Source of the DNA: a virus
Virus record (IMG/VR): IMGVR_UViG_3300024999_000055
Location: 42,331 to 106,330 of that record
Direction: 5' to 3' (one strand)
Length of the DNA stretch: 64,000 nucleotides
Positions 15,853 to 25,357 of this stretch are shown here, piece by piece. The first letter of the stretch is position 1. Every line of letters begins with the position of its first letter. Under the pieces are notes generated by a model. It saw nothing but the letters and a program-made list of their open reading frames with translations, was not told the origin of the DNA and made no database searches. A program made the position numbers and the translations under genes.

Positions 15853-16044
15853 TTAAACTTCTATTCTATCAATTATCTCTTTTGGTTTACAATATCCTAT
15901 TTGACATTTACCACATAACCATTTCTTATCTAATTGATGCTCCCAACACCATGTACCATTATCTCTTCCTTCTTTTTCATCTGTAATATATCCGCAATGA
16001 GTACATGGATGAAATGATATTCTGTATCTTGTTCTTTTTAACAT
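15853..16044 (-). CDS. Zinc-binding miniprotein, 63 aa
   Basis: ATG at 16044 follows AAGGAG; an upstream ATG in frame lacks a site. CTHCGYITDEKEGRDNGTWC then CGKCQIGYC: four or more Cys forming a treble-clef-like zinc site with W.H between pairs. Unknown function. Confidence 0.6.
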   Translation of the reverse strand: MLKRTRYRISFHPCTHCGYITDEKEGRDNGTWCWEHQLDKKWLCGKCQIGYCKPKEIIDRIEV

Positions 16045-16061
16045 GATTTTAATCTCCTTTA

Positions 16062-16247
16062 TTAATCTGCACACCTATCACATTTACCTGAATCAGTATA
16101 ATCAGCAAACAATACTCCGCATACTGGACAATGCTCTAAACAATCATCACAAAAAACATCATTATATTGTTCATATTTATTGTGTGGTTTTAATTCTGAT
16201 AACTTTAATAGTTTACCACAATCAGCACATTGTTTGTATTCGTCCAT
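16062..16247 (-). CDS. Double zinc-ribbon miniprotein, 61 aa
   Basis: Three CxxC pairs (CADCGK, CDDC..CPVCG, CDRC) in 61 aa, typical of rubredoxin-like or double zinc ribbons. Good AGGAG before the ATG. No name can be assigned. Confidence 0.62.
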   Translation of the reverse strand: MDEYKQCADCGKLLKLSELKPHNKYEQYNDVFCDDCLEHCPVCGVLFADYTDSGKCDRCAD

Positions 16248-16272
16248 AATTTTATTCTCCTTTTTATTCTTA

Positions 16273-16476
16273 TTATTTTATTAATTCATATTTTGCATTT
16301 AAATTGCTAAATGTTAAAGGGATAACTCCATTAACTATACCAAATTGATCACAATACCATATAACCCCATTCATTTTAGTTATATACCAATATTCATTTA
16401 TTGCATAATTTGCTTTAAATATTTGTCCTTCTTGAATTATATTGATAACTTCACTTAAACTAATAGGGTGATACAT
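16273..16476 (-). CDS. Hypothetical protein, 67 aa
   Basis: Beta-rich small protein (EGQIFKANYAINEYWYITKM) that resembles other single-domain phage proteins with paired aromatic strands. GGAAG precedes the ATG. It is the gene directly downstream of the TnpB element. Confidence 0.6.
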   Translation of the reverse strand: MYHPISLSEVINIIQEGQIFKANYAINEYWYITKMNGVIWYCDQFGIVNGVIPLTFSNLNAKYELIK

Positions 16477-16489
16477 ATTTATTCTTCCT

Positions 16490-16600
16490 TTCTTTTTTAT
16501 TTTAATTTCATCACCAATCCTCGAATTTATTCAAATATTCCTATTTGATTTGTTAGATTATATTAACTCTAACTGGATGTAAACCTACACCCTCTATTCC
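16490..16600 (-). ncRNA. Probable TnpB guide-RNA scaffold / element right end
   Basis: TnpB proteins use an RNA made from the 3' end of their gene and the element end. Here the last codons form a 7-bp hairpin GGGTGTA/TACATCC, and 25-60 nt past the stop is a second imperfect palindrome GAATATTTGAATAAATTC. Both are typical of IS200/IS605 right ends. The exact border and guide start cannot be fixed without an empty-site comparison. Confidence 0.4.
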
Positions 16601-17767
16601 CTCTGCAAAAGCATCAGGAAATACTTTTTTAATAATCTGGTATGCACCATTTAAGTCTGCATTAATAAATTCACCTCCATTACTTTGAAATAATCCTCTT
16701 GCCACTCTTCTACTTTTATTATAATTTTCTTTACATGGTATTTCACCATCAAGAAAACTTGTACCAGAAGTATATGATTCTTCTGTTTCAATAAAATTAA
16801 TACCAACATTCTCACATTTGTATTTAATCTTTTCAATAAATAAACTATGTGGAATACCAACAAAATTCTGATTAACTTTCCTACTCATATTACTTTCTTG
16901 TTTCCAATCTTTATTTTTACCTACTACCACAGTATCGATATTATTCTCAATGCACCAATTAATTATGTATTTACTTGTTTTATGTATATAATCAGTTATT
17001 TTATTATTTCGTTTATTAGTTAATTGCTGTAGTTTATTACTCCAATTTTTATCATGTTTTAATTTTAAATCAGATTGTTTTTTAGATTTTTCTTTATTAT
17101 AATACTGATTTATAGATTTCAATGGTTTACCATTAATTATGAATGATTGTAATCCAATATTATTCCCTACAGTCGCCAAATTATCTATTCCAATATCTAT
17201 CCCTATTATATTGTTATTATAACTTATTTTTTCTGGAACATCAATTTCGTAAACAATTTCCATTATATATGTATCACTTTTTGGTATAAATCTCACTTGC
17301 ATAAGTTTACCATTTACATTAGTTCTTATTTTATTATTTAATGGTTTTAATTTACTCCAACTAAATCTTAAATAACCATCACTTATACTGAATTTAATAT
17401 TATCAATTATTAAATTATATCTTCCTTCTTTTTCTTTATAATTAGGAAGTTTAGGTTTACCTAAAAATTTATCTTTGTTTTTATTCCATTCTTTAATACC
17501 TGCAAAAAATGACCTCCAATTTTGATCAAGTAATTTTAAAGTTTGTTGACCTACATTGCTCCCTATTTCTTTATATGGTTCAGATTCTTTACACAACTGA
17601 AATAATTCATTATATCTAATCCATTTTTTATTATTTATAAATTCTTGACGAATTATATAATTAGCATAATTATAAAGATTTTTAGATTTAAAACATAACT
17701 CATCTATTAATTTCCATTGTGGATTATTCTTTTTAATGATATGTTGTTCAACTCTATTTGTTTTCAT
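16553..17767 (-). CDS. tnpB: TnpB-like (OrfB, IS200/IS605) RNA-guided nuclease
   Basis: 404 aa. Full OrfB layout: helical N-terminal half and a RuvC fold with D191 in GIDIGIDNLAT and D371 in NADLNGAYQI. The usual RuvC-II Glu position is G283 (VVVGKNKDW); the nearest acidic pair is E329/E330 in EESYTS, the arrangement seen in one large OrfB subgroup. The four-Cys zinc finger between motifs II and III is missing (only one Cys). No tnpA transposase gene lies nearby, so the element is not self-mobile. It has a long leader and its own promoter (17958-17986). Confidence 0.85.
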   Translation of the reverse strand: MKTNRVEQHIIKKNNPQWKLIDELCFKSKNLYNYANYIIRQEFINNKKWIRYNELFQLCKESEPYKEIGSNVGQQTLKLLDQNWRSFFAGIKEWNKNKDKFLGKPKLPNYKEKEGRYNLIIDNIKFSISDGYLRFSWSKLKPLNNKIRTNVNGKLMQVRFIPKSDTYIMEIVYEIDVPEKISYNNNIIGIDIGIDNLATVGNNIGLQSFIINGKPLKSINQYYNKEKSKKQSDLKLKHDKNWSNKLQQLTNKRNNKITDYIHKTSKYIINWCIENNIDTVVVGKNKDWKQESNMSRKVNQNFVGIPHSLFIEKIKYKCENVGINFIETEESYTSGTSFLDGEIPCKENYNKSRRVARGLFQSNGGEFINADLNGAYQIIKKVFPDAFAEGIEGVGLHPVRVNII

Positions 17768-17957
17768 TTATATGTCCTTATATAATTATTTTAATTTACC
17801 ACGTTTAGGTCATATTTTATAGTTAATTATTCTAAAATTTAATCTATAAATTTTAATAAGATATAATCTTCTTTGGGTAAGACCCATACCCTCTATCTTC
17901 TTATAATAATTGAAGATTACTTTTTGTTTTAACTACCACCCTCTTCCCTTGGATATT
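17768..17957 (-). promoter_or_regulatory. Structured leader of tnpB (possible element left end)
   Basis: A 190-nt untranslated region between promoter and tnpB. On the minus strand TAATCTTC can pair with either GAAGAT nearby or GAAGATTA farther on, with GGGTATGGGTCTTACCC between them. Competing hairpins suggest an attenuator or the folded left end of an IS605-type element. No reading frame is convincing here. Confidence 0.4.
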
Positions 17958-17986
17958 ATTATAATTGTTTTCAGTTTGATTGTCAA
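17958..17986 (-). promoter_or_regulatory. Sigma-A-type promoter (TTGACA-17-TATAAT)
   Basis: Perfect TTGACA (17981-17986) and TATAAT (17958-17963), 17-nt spacer. It drives tnpB and sits between it and the 3' end of the RecD2-like gene, so tnpB is expressed independently of the replication genes. Confidence 0.85.
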
Positions 17987-18029
17987 TATTTATTTTTATA
18001 TTTTGTTAATATTAATTTATTTAATTTAT

Positions 18030-21000
18030 TTAATTTAAACATTTTATTAACATATCTTTTAAATGTGTTTGTTTGGTCGAAACACTGGTTTGTTTAATTG
18101 CATATCTCAATGCTCTATTTTCAGCACATAATACACAATATTCTTTTGCTCTAGTTAACATTGTATACACCATTTCCTTAGTTAATAATTTATAGTGAGA
18201 GTAATCCAACGCTGCTATTACATATTTTATTCCAGAACCCTGTGCCTTATGACAAGTCATTACATAGCCAAGAGATATTTTAGGTAAATGAGACTTAGGA
18301 ATATATATATTACCTTTATTATTAAAATTAACAATTAGAGTATTTCTTATATAATCAATATCAACTACAATTCCTAAATCTCCATTGAATATTGGAATTT
18401 CATCTCCATATTCATTTACTGTTTTATAATTATTTTTATTATTTAAGACTTTATCACCTATATAAATTGTGAAAGGATATTTTGAGTTATCTCCAACAAT
18501 TAACCCTTTTTTATTTTTAGTATCAATAACAATTTCCTGCAATAAATTATTTAAGTAGTAAGCACTTGCTTTTCCTCTTTCTTTCATTGGTACAATGACT
18601 TGAATATCAAATATGCTTTCAGTTTTTGGTAATAATTCTTTAAAGTGTTCTACAACCTTTGTATGAGTATTATTTTTGTCTTTATATATATCTAATTTTA
18701 AGTCTTGTAATTCTCCTCTAATTTCTATACCTGTGAAATCTTTATCAATAATTTGTTCTTGATTTTTAATTTTAATACTTTCTGTAATAATTGCTGATTT
18801 TTCTGCTTGTCTATGAATTTTTGTAAGTTTTACAATTTTTATATATCCACTTTGAATCATATCAAACATAATATTTCCGACACCAATAGATTCCAATTGA
18901 TGCTCGTCACCTAACATGATTAATTTTGATCCAGTTTCTATAGCTTGAATTAATTTATAAAAAATATCTGCCCCATCCATAGATATCTCATCATGAATAA
19001 TTATTTTTACAGGAAGTTTATTGTTTTTATTATATGTAAAACCAGTTTCAGGATTATATCCTAATAATCTATGAATTGTATAACCATCTTCACCAGTTAT
19101 TTCACTTAAATTACACGAAGCTCTACCTGATAATGCGGTTTGGGCAAAAGAATAGTTTTTCTTAAACACTTCTAATTCCCCTGCTACTGTGCTACTCTTT
19201 CCACAATTTCCAGTAATAAATATTTTATTATTCCTTCTTAATATTAACATTCCTGAAGGTACAGTGAAACAATATTTATATCCATCTAATGTTTTATATT
19301 TAGTTATTGGTGTTTTTGTGTGAGGATTAACAATAGTGATGTCTATATTATTTGTTGGTAAAACGCAATAACAAGGATTATCATATCTTTCGTCAATATA
19401 TATTGTCGCTCTAATACCACAAGCAGAAAATGCAAACTGCATAAAATCTGCACTTTCTTTTTCTATTGTAATAAATCTAGGCAGTGAATTTTTTGGACTT
19501 GAACTATCCCAATATTTATATTCATCAATTATTATTTTTAATTGATTATTTGAACATTTATACCAGTAACTATCAAATATTTTACTTCTTTTAGGAGCAT
19601 CAAAATAAATATATGTAAGATTATCTTTTGTAGTAATAGAATAATTAATATTACAATCATTTAATAATTGTAATGCTCTTTTTATTTTTCTTTCTTTTGA
19701 AAAACATAACCTACATCTATTTGTTGAGGTAGTATCGTGAAAATAACCGTCAGCATGTATACAAACCATTAGTCTAATTTCATTATCTGTTAAATCTATA
19801 CCATTTGATGAATAATTAAATGTTGTAATAAATTTACCGTCAAAACCATTTTTCTTTTTATTGTGCTTTTGAATCATCTCAGACATTTTAATATTTATAA
19901 TATTATTTTTATAATTTTTATATATTACTTTGTGTTCATCACATAAACACTGATTTGCCCCTCTTGTTTCAAAATGCCATAGGTATTCAGAAGGATATTT
20001 ATGATATTTTAACGGATTAACTAATTCAGAATTTCCATTTTTATTATATTGTAATACTTTATCACTCTCTTTATAATTTGATATTTTCGCCCATTTTACA
20101 CCATTGAAATATTCTGTATCACAATCTACACAACCTGCCGATCCCGTAATCATTACCACTTGATTTTCAAGAATAGTTTTAATCCCTTCTATTTGTTCTT
20201 CTGTAAATTCCCATCCTTGTCTTTGTTCTAGTTTTTGAATTCTATCTTCCCAATCTTTAAATTCAAAATAATTTTCTACTTCATTTAGCCTTTTTAACTC
20301 TTTGGCAATATTTTCTTCCAAGTTATAATATTTCATTAAGCTAATTTTATCTTGGTTTTCACTTGTCCAAATTATGTTTTGATTCTTCATTTCACGCAAT
20401 GCCTGTGTTAGAGTTTCTTGTGGTAATTCACATCCAATTGTCCCATCTACAGCATCTAGAAGATTATCTATATCCACCCATGTATTACCAATATATGCTT
20501 CCTGATGTAAATAGTATTTAACATACGCTTTTACTCTATTAATTGAATATTCCCCTAATCCACTATTTAAAGCCATTTCATCTGCTTTATCCCATCCAAT
20601 TCCATCAATTTCATCAATTAATATATATGGATTTTCCTCTATTTTTGCAATTACTGTATTTGGACTTCCATAAAAATCAACTAATTTTTCGATTGTATTG
20701 TTACTTAACCCATATTTATCTAATTTTACATATGCTTCTGAATAATCTTTACTGTTTTCATATTTTTCTATTAGTTTTAAAGCAGTTGGAACACCAATCC
20801 CTTTTACTGTGCATAATGCTTTAATATCATTATCTTCCAATACTTCAATAGGATTTTCAAAAGTTTTAAACAATTCAATACATTGTTTTTCAGGTAATAT
20901 TTTTTCTAAAAATTTATATTGATCTTCTTTATTATTTAATTTTATATCTATACACATGAAAATTATTTTATATTGTATGCCAAATCTTTCATTTTCTACT

Positions 21001-21227
21001 TCTTTGCCAATAATTACATAAATTTCATCATCATTTATTTCACACATACATCCAGTTAATGTAATAGTTCCCCATTTATTTATTCGTGGTTCTCCTTGCA
21101 ATGTATCTAAGATAGTAACGGAAATTATACCAAAATCTCCGTTACCAATAATCTTATTTTTAGGAAACATTTGTTTAGATAAACGACATTTGCATTTAAT
21201 CATTATATCGTCTTGATTTTGTTCCAA
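18030..21227 (-). CDS. recD2: RecD2-like SF1 DNA helicase containing an intein
   Basis: 1065 codons; 756 aa after removing a 309-aa intein. Seen: N-terminal OB/helix-hairpin-helix region (VKGIGVPTALKLIEKY, about 141-156), split Walker A (GSAG / CGKSST), Walker B (IIHDEISM), motif III (LGDEHQLESIG), motif V (TCHKAQGSG) and motif VI (YTMLTRAKEY). RecD2 proteins are 5'-3' helicases with roles in replication and recombination; the phage version probably works at forks with the adjacent polymerase. TTG start at 21227, 7 nt after AGGAGG. Ends the replication operon. Confidence 0.88.
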   Translation of the reverse strand: MEQNQDDIMIKCKCRLSKQMFPKNKIIGNGDFGIISVTILDTLQGEPRINKWGTITLTGCMCEINDDEIYVIIGKEVENERFGIQYKIIFMCIDIKLNNKEDQYKFLEKILPEKQCIELFKTFENPIEVLEDNDIKALCTVKGIGVPTALKLIEKYENSKDYSEAYVKLDKYGLSNNTIEKLVDFYGSPNTVIAKIEENPYILIDEIDGIGWDKADEMALNSGLGEYSINRVKAYVKYYLHQEAYIGNTWVDIDNLLDAVDGTIGCELPQETLTQALREMKNQNIIWTSENQDKISLMKYYNLEENIAKELKRLNEVENYFEFKDWEDRIQKLEQRQGWEFTEEQIEGIKTILENQVVMITGSAGCVDCDTEYFNGVKWAKISNYKESDKVLQYNKNGNSELVNPLKYHKYPSEYLWHFETRGANQCLCDEHKVIYKNYKNNIINIKMSEMIQKHNKKKNGFDGKFITTFNYSSNGIDLTDNEIRLMVCIHADGYFHDTTSTNRCRLCFSKERKIKRALQLLNDCNINYSITTKDNLTYIYFDAPKRSKIFDSYWYKCSNNQLKIIIDEYKYWDSSSPKNSLPRFITIEKESADFMQFAFSACGIRATIYIDERYDNPCYCVLPTNNIDITIVNPHTKTPITKYKTLDGYKYCFTVPSGMLILRRNNKIFITGNCGKSSTVAGELEVFKKNYSFAQTALSGRASCNLSEITGEDGYTIHRLLGYNPETGFTYNKNNKLPVKIIIHDEISMDGADIFYKLIQAIETGSKLIMLGDEHQLESIGVGNIMFDMIQSGYIKIVKLTKIHRQAEKSAIITESIKIKNQEQIIDKDFTGIEIRGELQDLKLDIYKDKNNTHTKVVEHFKELLPKTESIFDIQVIVPMKERGKASAYYLNNLLQEIVIDTKNKKGLIVGDNSKYPFTIYIGDKVLNNKNNYKTVNEYGDEIPIFNGDLGIVVDIDYIRNTLIVNFNNKGNIYIPKSHLPKISLGYVMTCHKAQGSGIKYVIAALDYSHYKLLTKEMVYTMLTRAKEYCVLCAENRALRYAIKQTSVSTKQTHLKDMLIKCLN
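19206..20132 (-). mobile_element. Intein in the Walker A motif of RecD2
   Basis: Residues C366-N674 interrupt GSAG-CGKSS exactly. First residue Cys in CVDCDTEYFNG (block A), block-B-like CLCDEHKV, a LAGLIDADG-type motif LMVCIHADGYF (about 487-497), block F-like region and terminal ITGN followed by Cys. The penultimate residue is Gly rather than the usual His. The length allows a homing endonuclease domain. Until spliced, the helicase cannot bind ATP. Confidence 0.88.
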
Positions 21228-21241
21228 AACTCTACCTCCTT

Positions 21242-24200
21242 TTATTCTACTAATTGAACTCTATCACTTTGTAAAATCAATGTTCCGTCTTCTTTAACTT
21301 CTATTATTCTTTGAATACTATGTTGATAAATAGAATTTTTATATCTTTTTGGTTTGAATATATCTCCTCTTCTGAAACCAGTTACCAATAATAATTCTGA
21401 TCTTTTAAACCATCCGTTTTCTAAAATTATTTTTTTAGTTTTTCCTTTATCATCTATACCATTGTCTTTAGAAATTGTTTTATCATAAAAAGAAAATTGT
21501 CCTGAATAAAACTTCAAGGTTACAACACCTTCGGGAGTTAGGATAGTTACTGAATGTTTATTTTTATCTCTATCTAAAACAGTTCCTATAATTCTATCCA
21601 ATTGAAACTTGGGATATTGTAATCCTTTATATTTTGTAAACCCAATTACTATGGGTTCTTCAGGTAAAGAATAAAAATCGACTATTCCATATTTTTCTTT
21701 ATTAACATTTGCTAATTCATGTCCAGATTCTTTACTATAAAAACTCATACTTTCCATTTCCCATGAACTGATATTACCTTTCATATATTGATTTTTGATA
21801 TTTTGAAAAATAATATTAGTATATGTTTTTATACATTCCTCCGTAGTTATCCACTTATTTAATTGAACAACTTTATTTTTGTAAACAGATTCAAATGAAC
21901 CTTTACGTGATGTTCCCAATGCTACAAGCAAATATCCTTCATCATCATATTTATAATCTTTATCTTCCTGCATATCATTTGCAAAATGTTCCAAGAAAAA
22001 ATTATTTGCATGTTCTGTATCTTCATCATTATATATATCTTTTATTTTGTGCCAAGCAATTGTTTTTGATTGTTCATCTGTTATTTTCTTCATACTTATT
22101 AAATATTCTCTAAAATTATAAAATCTTAATTCGTCTTTTAGTTCAATTGGTATAATTCCTAACTCAGCAATTTTACTAATATCTTTAGAATTTAGTTTCG
22201 TTTTAGATGGATTTAATAATCGCAAATAATCCTCTAATATTTCTTCTCTTGGTTTATTTTCAATTTTATCAAATGATCCTGCTTTAATTAACATTATAGT
22301 CTGACCTTCTGCTACTAATGATCTCATTTGTGATTTACCAGTCTTTAATGTTGTTTCCTTTTTTATCAATACTAATCGTTCATGAAAATCTTTTAAATTT
22401 TTGTATGGTCTATTCTGCATAATGGTTTGTGCTGTTTCGTTATTAATTTTCATAATTCCTTTGAATCCAAAAATAATTTCATTATTTTGTTCATCAGGTA
22501 AAAAACCTTGTTCTGCTTTATTTATATATGGTAATGATACATTGATATCTTTAGATTGTAATTTACCTATTGCTTTTGCAATTTCTCCGTAATTTGTTGT
22601 TCTTTCTTTTGCTTCTATATCAGAATCTTCACATGTTTCTCTATCAACTGCACCTGATTCAACCATTAATACTGCTGTATTCCAATAAATAGGAGGATAA
22701 TAATAAACTAGATTTAATTGTTGAATGAGAATAATAGTATAGGCCACGGCATGTAAAATACTAAAACTGTACCCTAACTGCAATGCTATTTGTTCATTCC
22801 AAATATAATCCAATAAAATTTGCGGTGCATTTGCTTTTTTGCCCCATTCAAAGAACATTGTTTTAGCATCGTCAATTAATTTTTGTTGTTTTTTTGCTAC
22901 ACCTTTTCTTAATTTATTACTTTCTATTACTCCAAATCCTGCAATATTACTGTCCATAGTCAATAACATCATCCGTTCTTGACTTGAACATACTCCATTA
23001 TCTTGAAGTAAATGTCTTTCCATTATTTTAATTTGTTCTTTATTTAATCCAAACTTTTTCATATCCCTATACCATTCAGAAATATTATTTTTATATCTAA
23101 CAAATTTTTCTAATGGTTGCTCTCCACTATCTACCATTAATCTCATAACTGTATTTCCATTAGAAGCATCAATTAAATTTTGTGGTTGAATTAATTTAAT
23201 TGCTTGTTCACCTACACTTGATTCAAACTGAAATGCTGAAAGTATTTCTCCTTTACATAAAATAGCCCACATTTCTTTTGATTTGAAATCTATAACGTCT
23301 GGATGTAAATATTTATTATATGTTTTTCTTAAACTACCTTGCCATTCTATTTTATTATTTTTTACTAACATTTCCATAGTTAATTGAAGCATTGATTCTG
23401 TTTTAGTATTTAGAAAATCATATTTTAGATTTGATACTTGTTCTGAATCGTGTAATTCATAGGCAGATATTAATTCTCCACTTGGACTTCTCATTACTGA
23501 ATTATGTTTTGTGATTGGTTCATTTAAAATAATTACTCCACAAGCATGTGTTGATCTTTTATTAATTAATCCTTCAATACCTAATATAATATTTAATAAA
23601 TTTTTATCCGCATATTCACTGACCATATTTCTAAATTCAGTTACTTGTTTTCTTCCATTATCTAAATCTCCATAAAAACAATCATGAATACTCCATACTT
23701 TTCCTCTTTCTATAGGTACTAAAGAACTTAAATATAACGCAACATCATTGTTGATATGCAAACCTCTACAGCCAGTAAGGATTGCTGACTTAGAAGTTTC
23801 TGTTCCAAAGGTACATACTCTTATTGCATCTCCACCAATACTTTGATAATATTTTACTATTTTATCCATTACTACATCTTTTTTATGAGAACTGTAATCA
23901 ATATCAATATCAAAAATATCTGGTCTTTCTGCTGACATAAATCTCCAATGAGGCATTTCTACACCTTGTTCTAAAGGATTTACTTGAGTAATGCCCAATA
24001 AATAATTGATAATATATCCATTAGCACTACCACGACCTGGGCCGACGAATGATTCGGCTTCTTCCCAGATAATATCTATATTTTTTTGCATAGTATTTAA
24101 ATATGCTCCCATTGGTTGATGTTTAACTTTACTTGCTCCTGTAATTTCTTTACATTCAATATTAACTCTTTCTAATACATCGTCTAATTTTTCTTTTTTA

Positions 24201-25339
24201 ATTTCTCTTTCTTCTATTCCTTTAAATATTTGAGTAATCAAGAAAGTATGTTGATTCTCAATGTCTTCATAAAGTTCTTTTATATATGGATATTTGTCTA
24301 ATATTTTTTGATTAACTGAATACCACTCTGATTTTTTGGGTAATTTTCTCAAAGGAATAATAGATTCTGCAAAAAAATCATATCCTTTAACTTTATCAGT
24401 AATTTCTTTAGTGTTTAATATTGCTTTTTCAATATCCTCAATTTCTAAATAATCCATATTTTTAAATATTTCATCAACGGTGAAGAAATGAGTTGTACTA
24501 TAAAACATATCTACTTCACGATTACCATTGGAATCTTCTTCTGATGTTAAGAACGCTTTATGAATTTCTCTATCTTTAGATGTAAGATAATGTGCATCAG
24601 TTGTTACTATCCATTTAATCCCATATGCTTTTGCTATTTTAATAGCCATTATATTAAAATCTATTTGTTCCTGTTGAAGAGATGGTTGTAATTCAATATA
24701 AAAATCTTCACCAAATAAATCCAAACACCAATTTATAAAATAATCTATCTCGTCTTTTATTTGCTCTTGTTTTTCCTTATTTTCTTCTTGTAATAAATTT
24801 AATATTAAATTTGGCAGTCTACCTCCTAAACAGGCAGAAGACACGATTAAATGTCCTCTGCATTCATTAATAATCTCTTCTATATCACTATAAAATGTAG
24901 GAACTCTTTCTATACCTTTATAATTAAACATTCTTTTCCATGCTTTTGTAGATAATTTCCTAATTTGTTCATGACCTTCATTGTCTTTAGCCAACAAAAT
25001 AAAATGATAAAATTGAGTTTTTCCTTGTTCTTTCATTTCTTCATACATTGTTTCTTCATCAACTAAATAAATTTCATTTCCCAATATTGGTTTAAAATCT
25101 TTATGTATTTTTTCTTTAGATTTTAATTTTTCTACTGTATTTAAAAATTTTACATGAGAACTAAGACATTCATGATCTGTAATAGCCATTGCAAGATTAC
25201 CTAATTTATTTACATATGTAATCATATCCTCAATTTTATTAATTGAGTCCAAAATTCTTATATTTGAGTATTCGCTATGAACATGTAAATGTACAAATAT
25301 TTCATTTAATTTATTTAAATATTCTTGGGAGTAAGGCAA
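21242..25339 (-). CDS. dnaE: DNA polymerase III alpha subunit (DnaE type)
   Basis: 1365 aa replicative polymerase. N-terminal PHP domain (FVHLHVHSEYS, MAITDHECLS, TTDAHYLTS). Catalytic palm acids in RPDIFDIDIDYSS (family PDxDxD) after the GPGRGSANGYIINYLLG motif. Fingers region KQQKLIDDAKT, C-terminal OB-like part. Longer than typical bacterial DnaE (~1160). No 3'-5' exonuclease insertion like PolC was seen. TTG start with GAGTGA upstream. Intact over 4.1 kb, between RecJ and RecD2 genes. Confidence 0.93.
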   Translation of the reverse strand: MPYSQEYLNKLNEIFVHLHVHSEYSNIRILDSINKIEDMITYVNKLGNLAMAITDHECLSSHVKFLNTVEKLKSKEKIHKDFKPILGNEIYLVDEETMYEEMKEQGKTQFYHFILLAKDNEGHEQIRKLSTKAWKRMFNYKGIERVPTFYSDIEEIINECRGHLIVSSACLGGRLPNLILNLLQEENKEKQEQIKDEIDYFINWCLDLFGEDFYIELQPSLQQEQIDFNIMAIKIAKAYGIKWIVTTDAHYLTSKDREIHKAFLTSEEDSNGNREVDMFYSTTHFFTVDEIFKNMDYLEIEDIEKAILNTKEITDKVKGYDFFAESIIPLRKLPKKSEWYSVNQKILDKYPYIKELYEDIENQHTFLITQIFKGIEEREIKKEKLDDVLERVNIECKEITGASKVKHQPMGAYLNTMQKNIDIIWEEAESFVGPGRGSANGYIINYLLGITQVNPLEQGVEMPHWRFMSAERPDIFDIDIDYSSHKKDVVMDKIVKYYQSIGGDAIRVCTFGTETSKSAILTGCRGLHINNDVALYLSSLVPIERGKVWSIHDCFYGDLDNGRKQVTEFRNMVSEYADKNLLNIILGIEGLINKRSTHACGVIILNEPITKHNSVMRSPSGELISAYELHDSEQVSNLKYDFLNTKTESMLQLTMEMLVKNNKIEWQGSLRKTYNKYLHPDVIDFKSKEMWAILCKGEILSAFQFESSVGEQAIKLIQPQNLIDASNGNTVMRLMVDSGEQPLEKFVRYKNNISEWYRDMKKFGLNKEQIKIMERHLLQDNGVCSSQERMMLLTMDSNIAGFGVIESNKLRKGVAKKQQKLIDDAKTMFFEWGKKANAPQILLDYIWNEQIALQLGYSFSILHAVAYTIILIQQLNLVYYYPPIYWNTAVLMVESGAVDRETCEDSDIEAKERTTNYGEIAKAIGKLQSKDINVSLPYINKAEQGFLPDEQNNEIIFGFKGIMKINNETAQTIMQNRPYKNLKDFHERLVLIKKETTLKTGKSQMRSLVAEGQTIMLIKAGSFDKIENKPREEILEDYLRLLNPSKTKLNSKDISKIAELGIIPIELKDELRFYNFREYLISMKKITDEQSKTIAWHKIKDIYNDEDTEHANNFFLEHFANDMQEDKDYKYDDEGYLLVALGTSRKGSFESVYKNKVVQLNKWITTEECIKTYTNIIFQNIKNQYMKGNISSWEMESMSFYSKESGHELANVNKEKYGIVDFYSLPEEPIVIGFTKYKGLQYPKFQLDRIIGTVLDRDKNKHSVTILTPEGVVTLKFYSGQFSFYDKTISKDNGIDDKGKTKKIILENGWFKRSELLLVTGFRRGDIFKPKRYKNSIYQHSIQRIIEVKEDGTLILQSDRVQLVE

Positions 25340-25357
25340 TATATCATCACTCTTTCT

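Noticed and set aside
16553-17767. tnpB as part of an autonomous IS605 element
   Set aside because: No tnpA-like HUH transposase frame is present on either side.
20543-22592. Several plus-strand open frames inside recD2 and dnaE
   Set aside because: They mirror the coding strand of well-supported genes and give hydrophobic low-complexity products.
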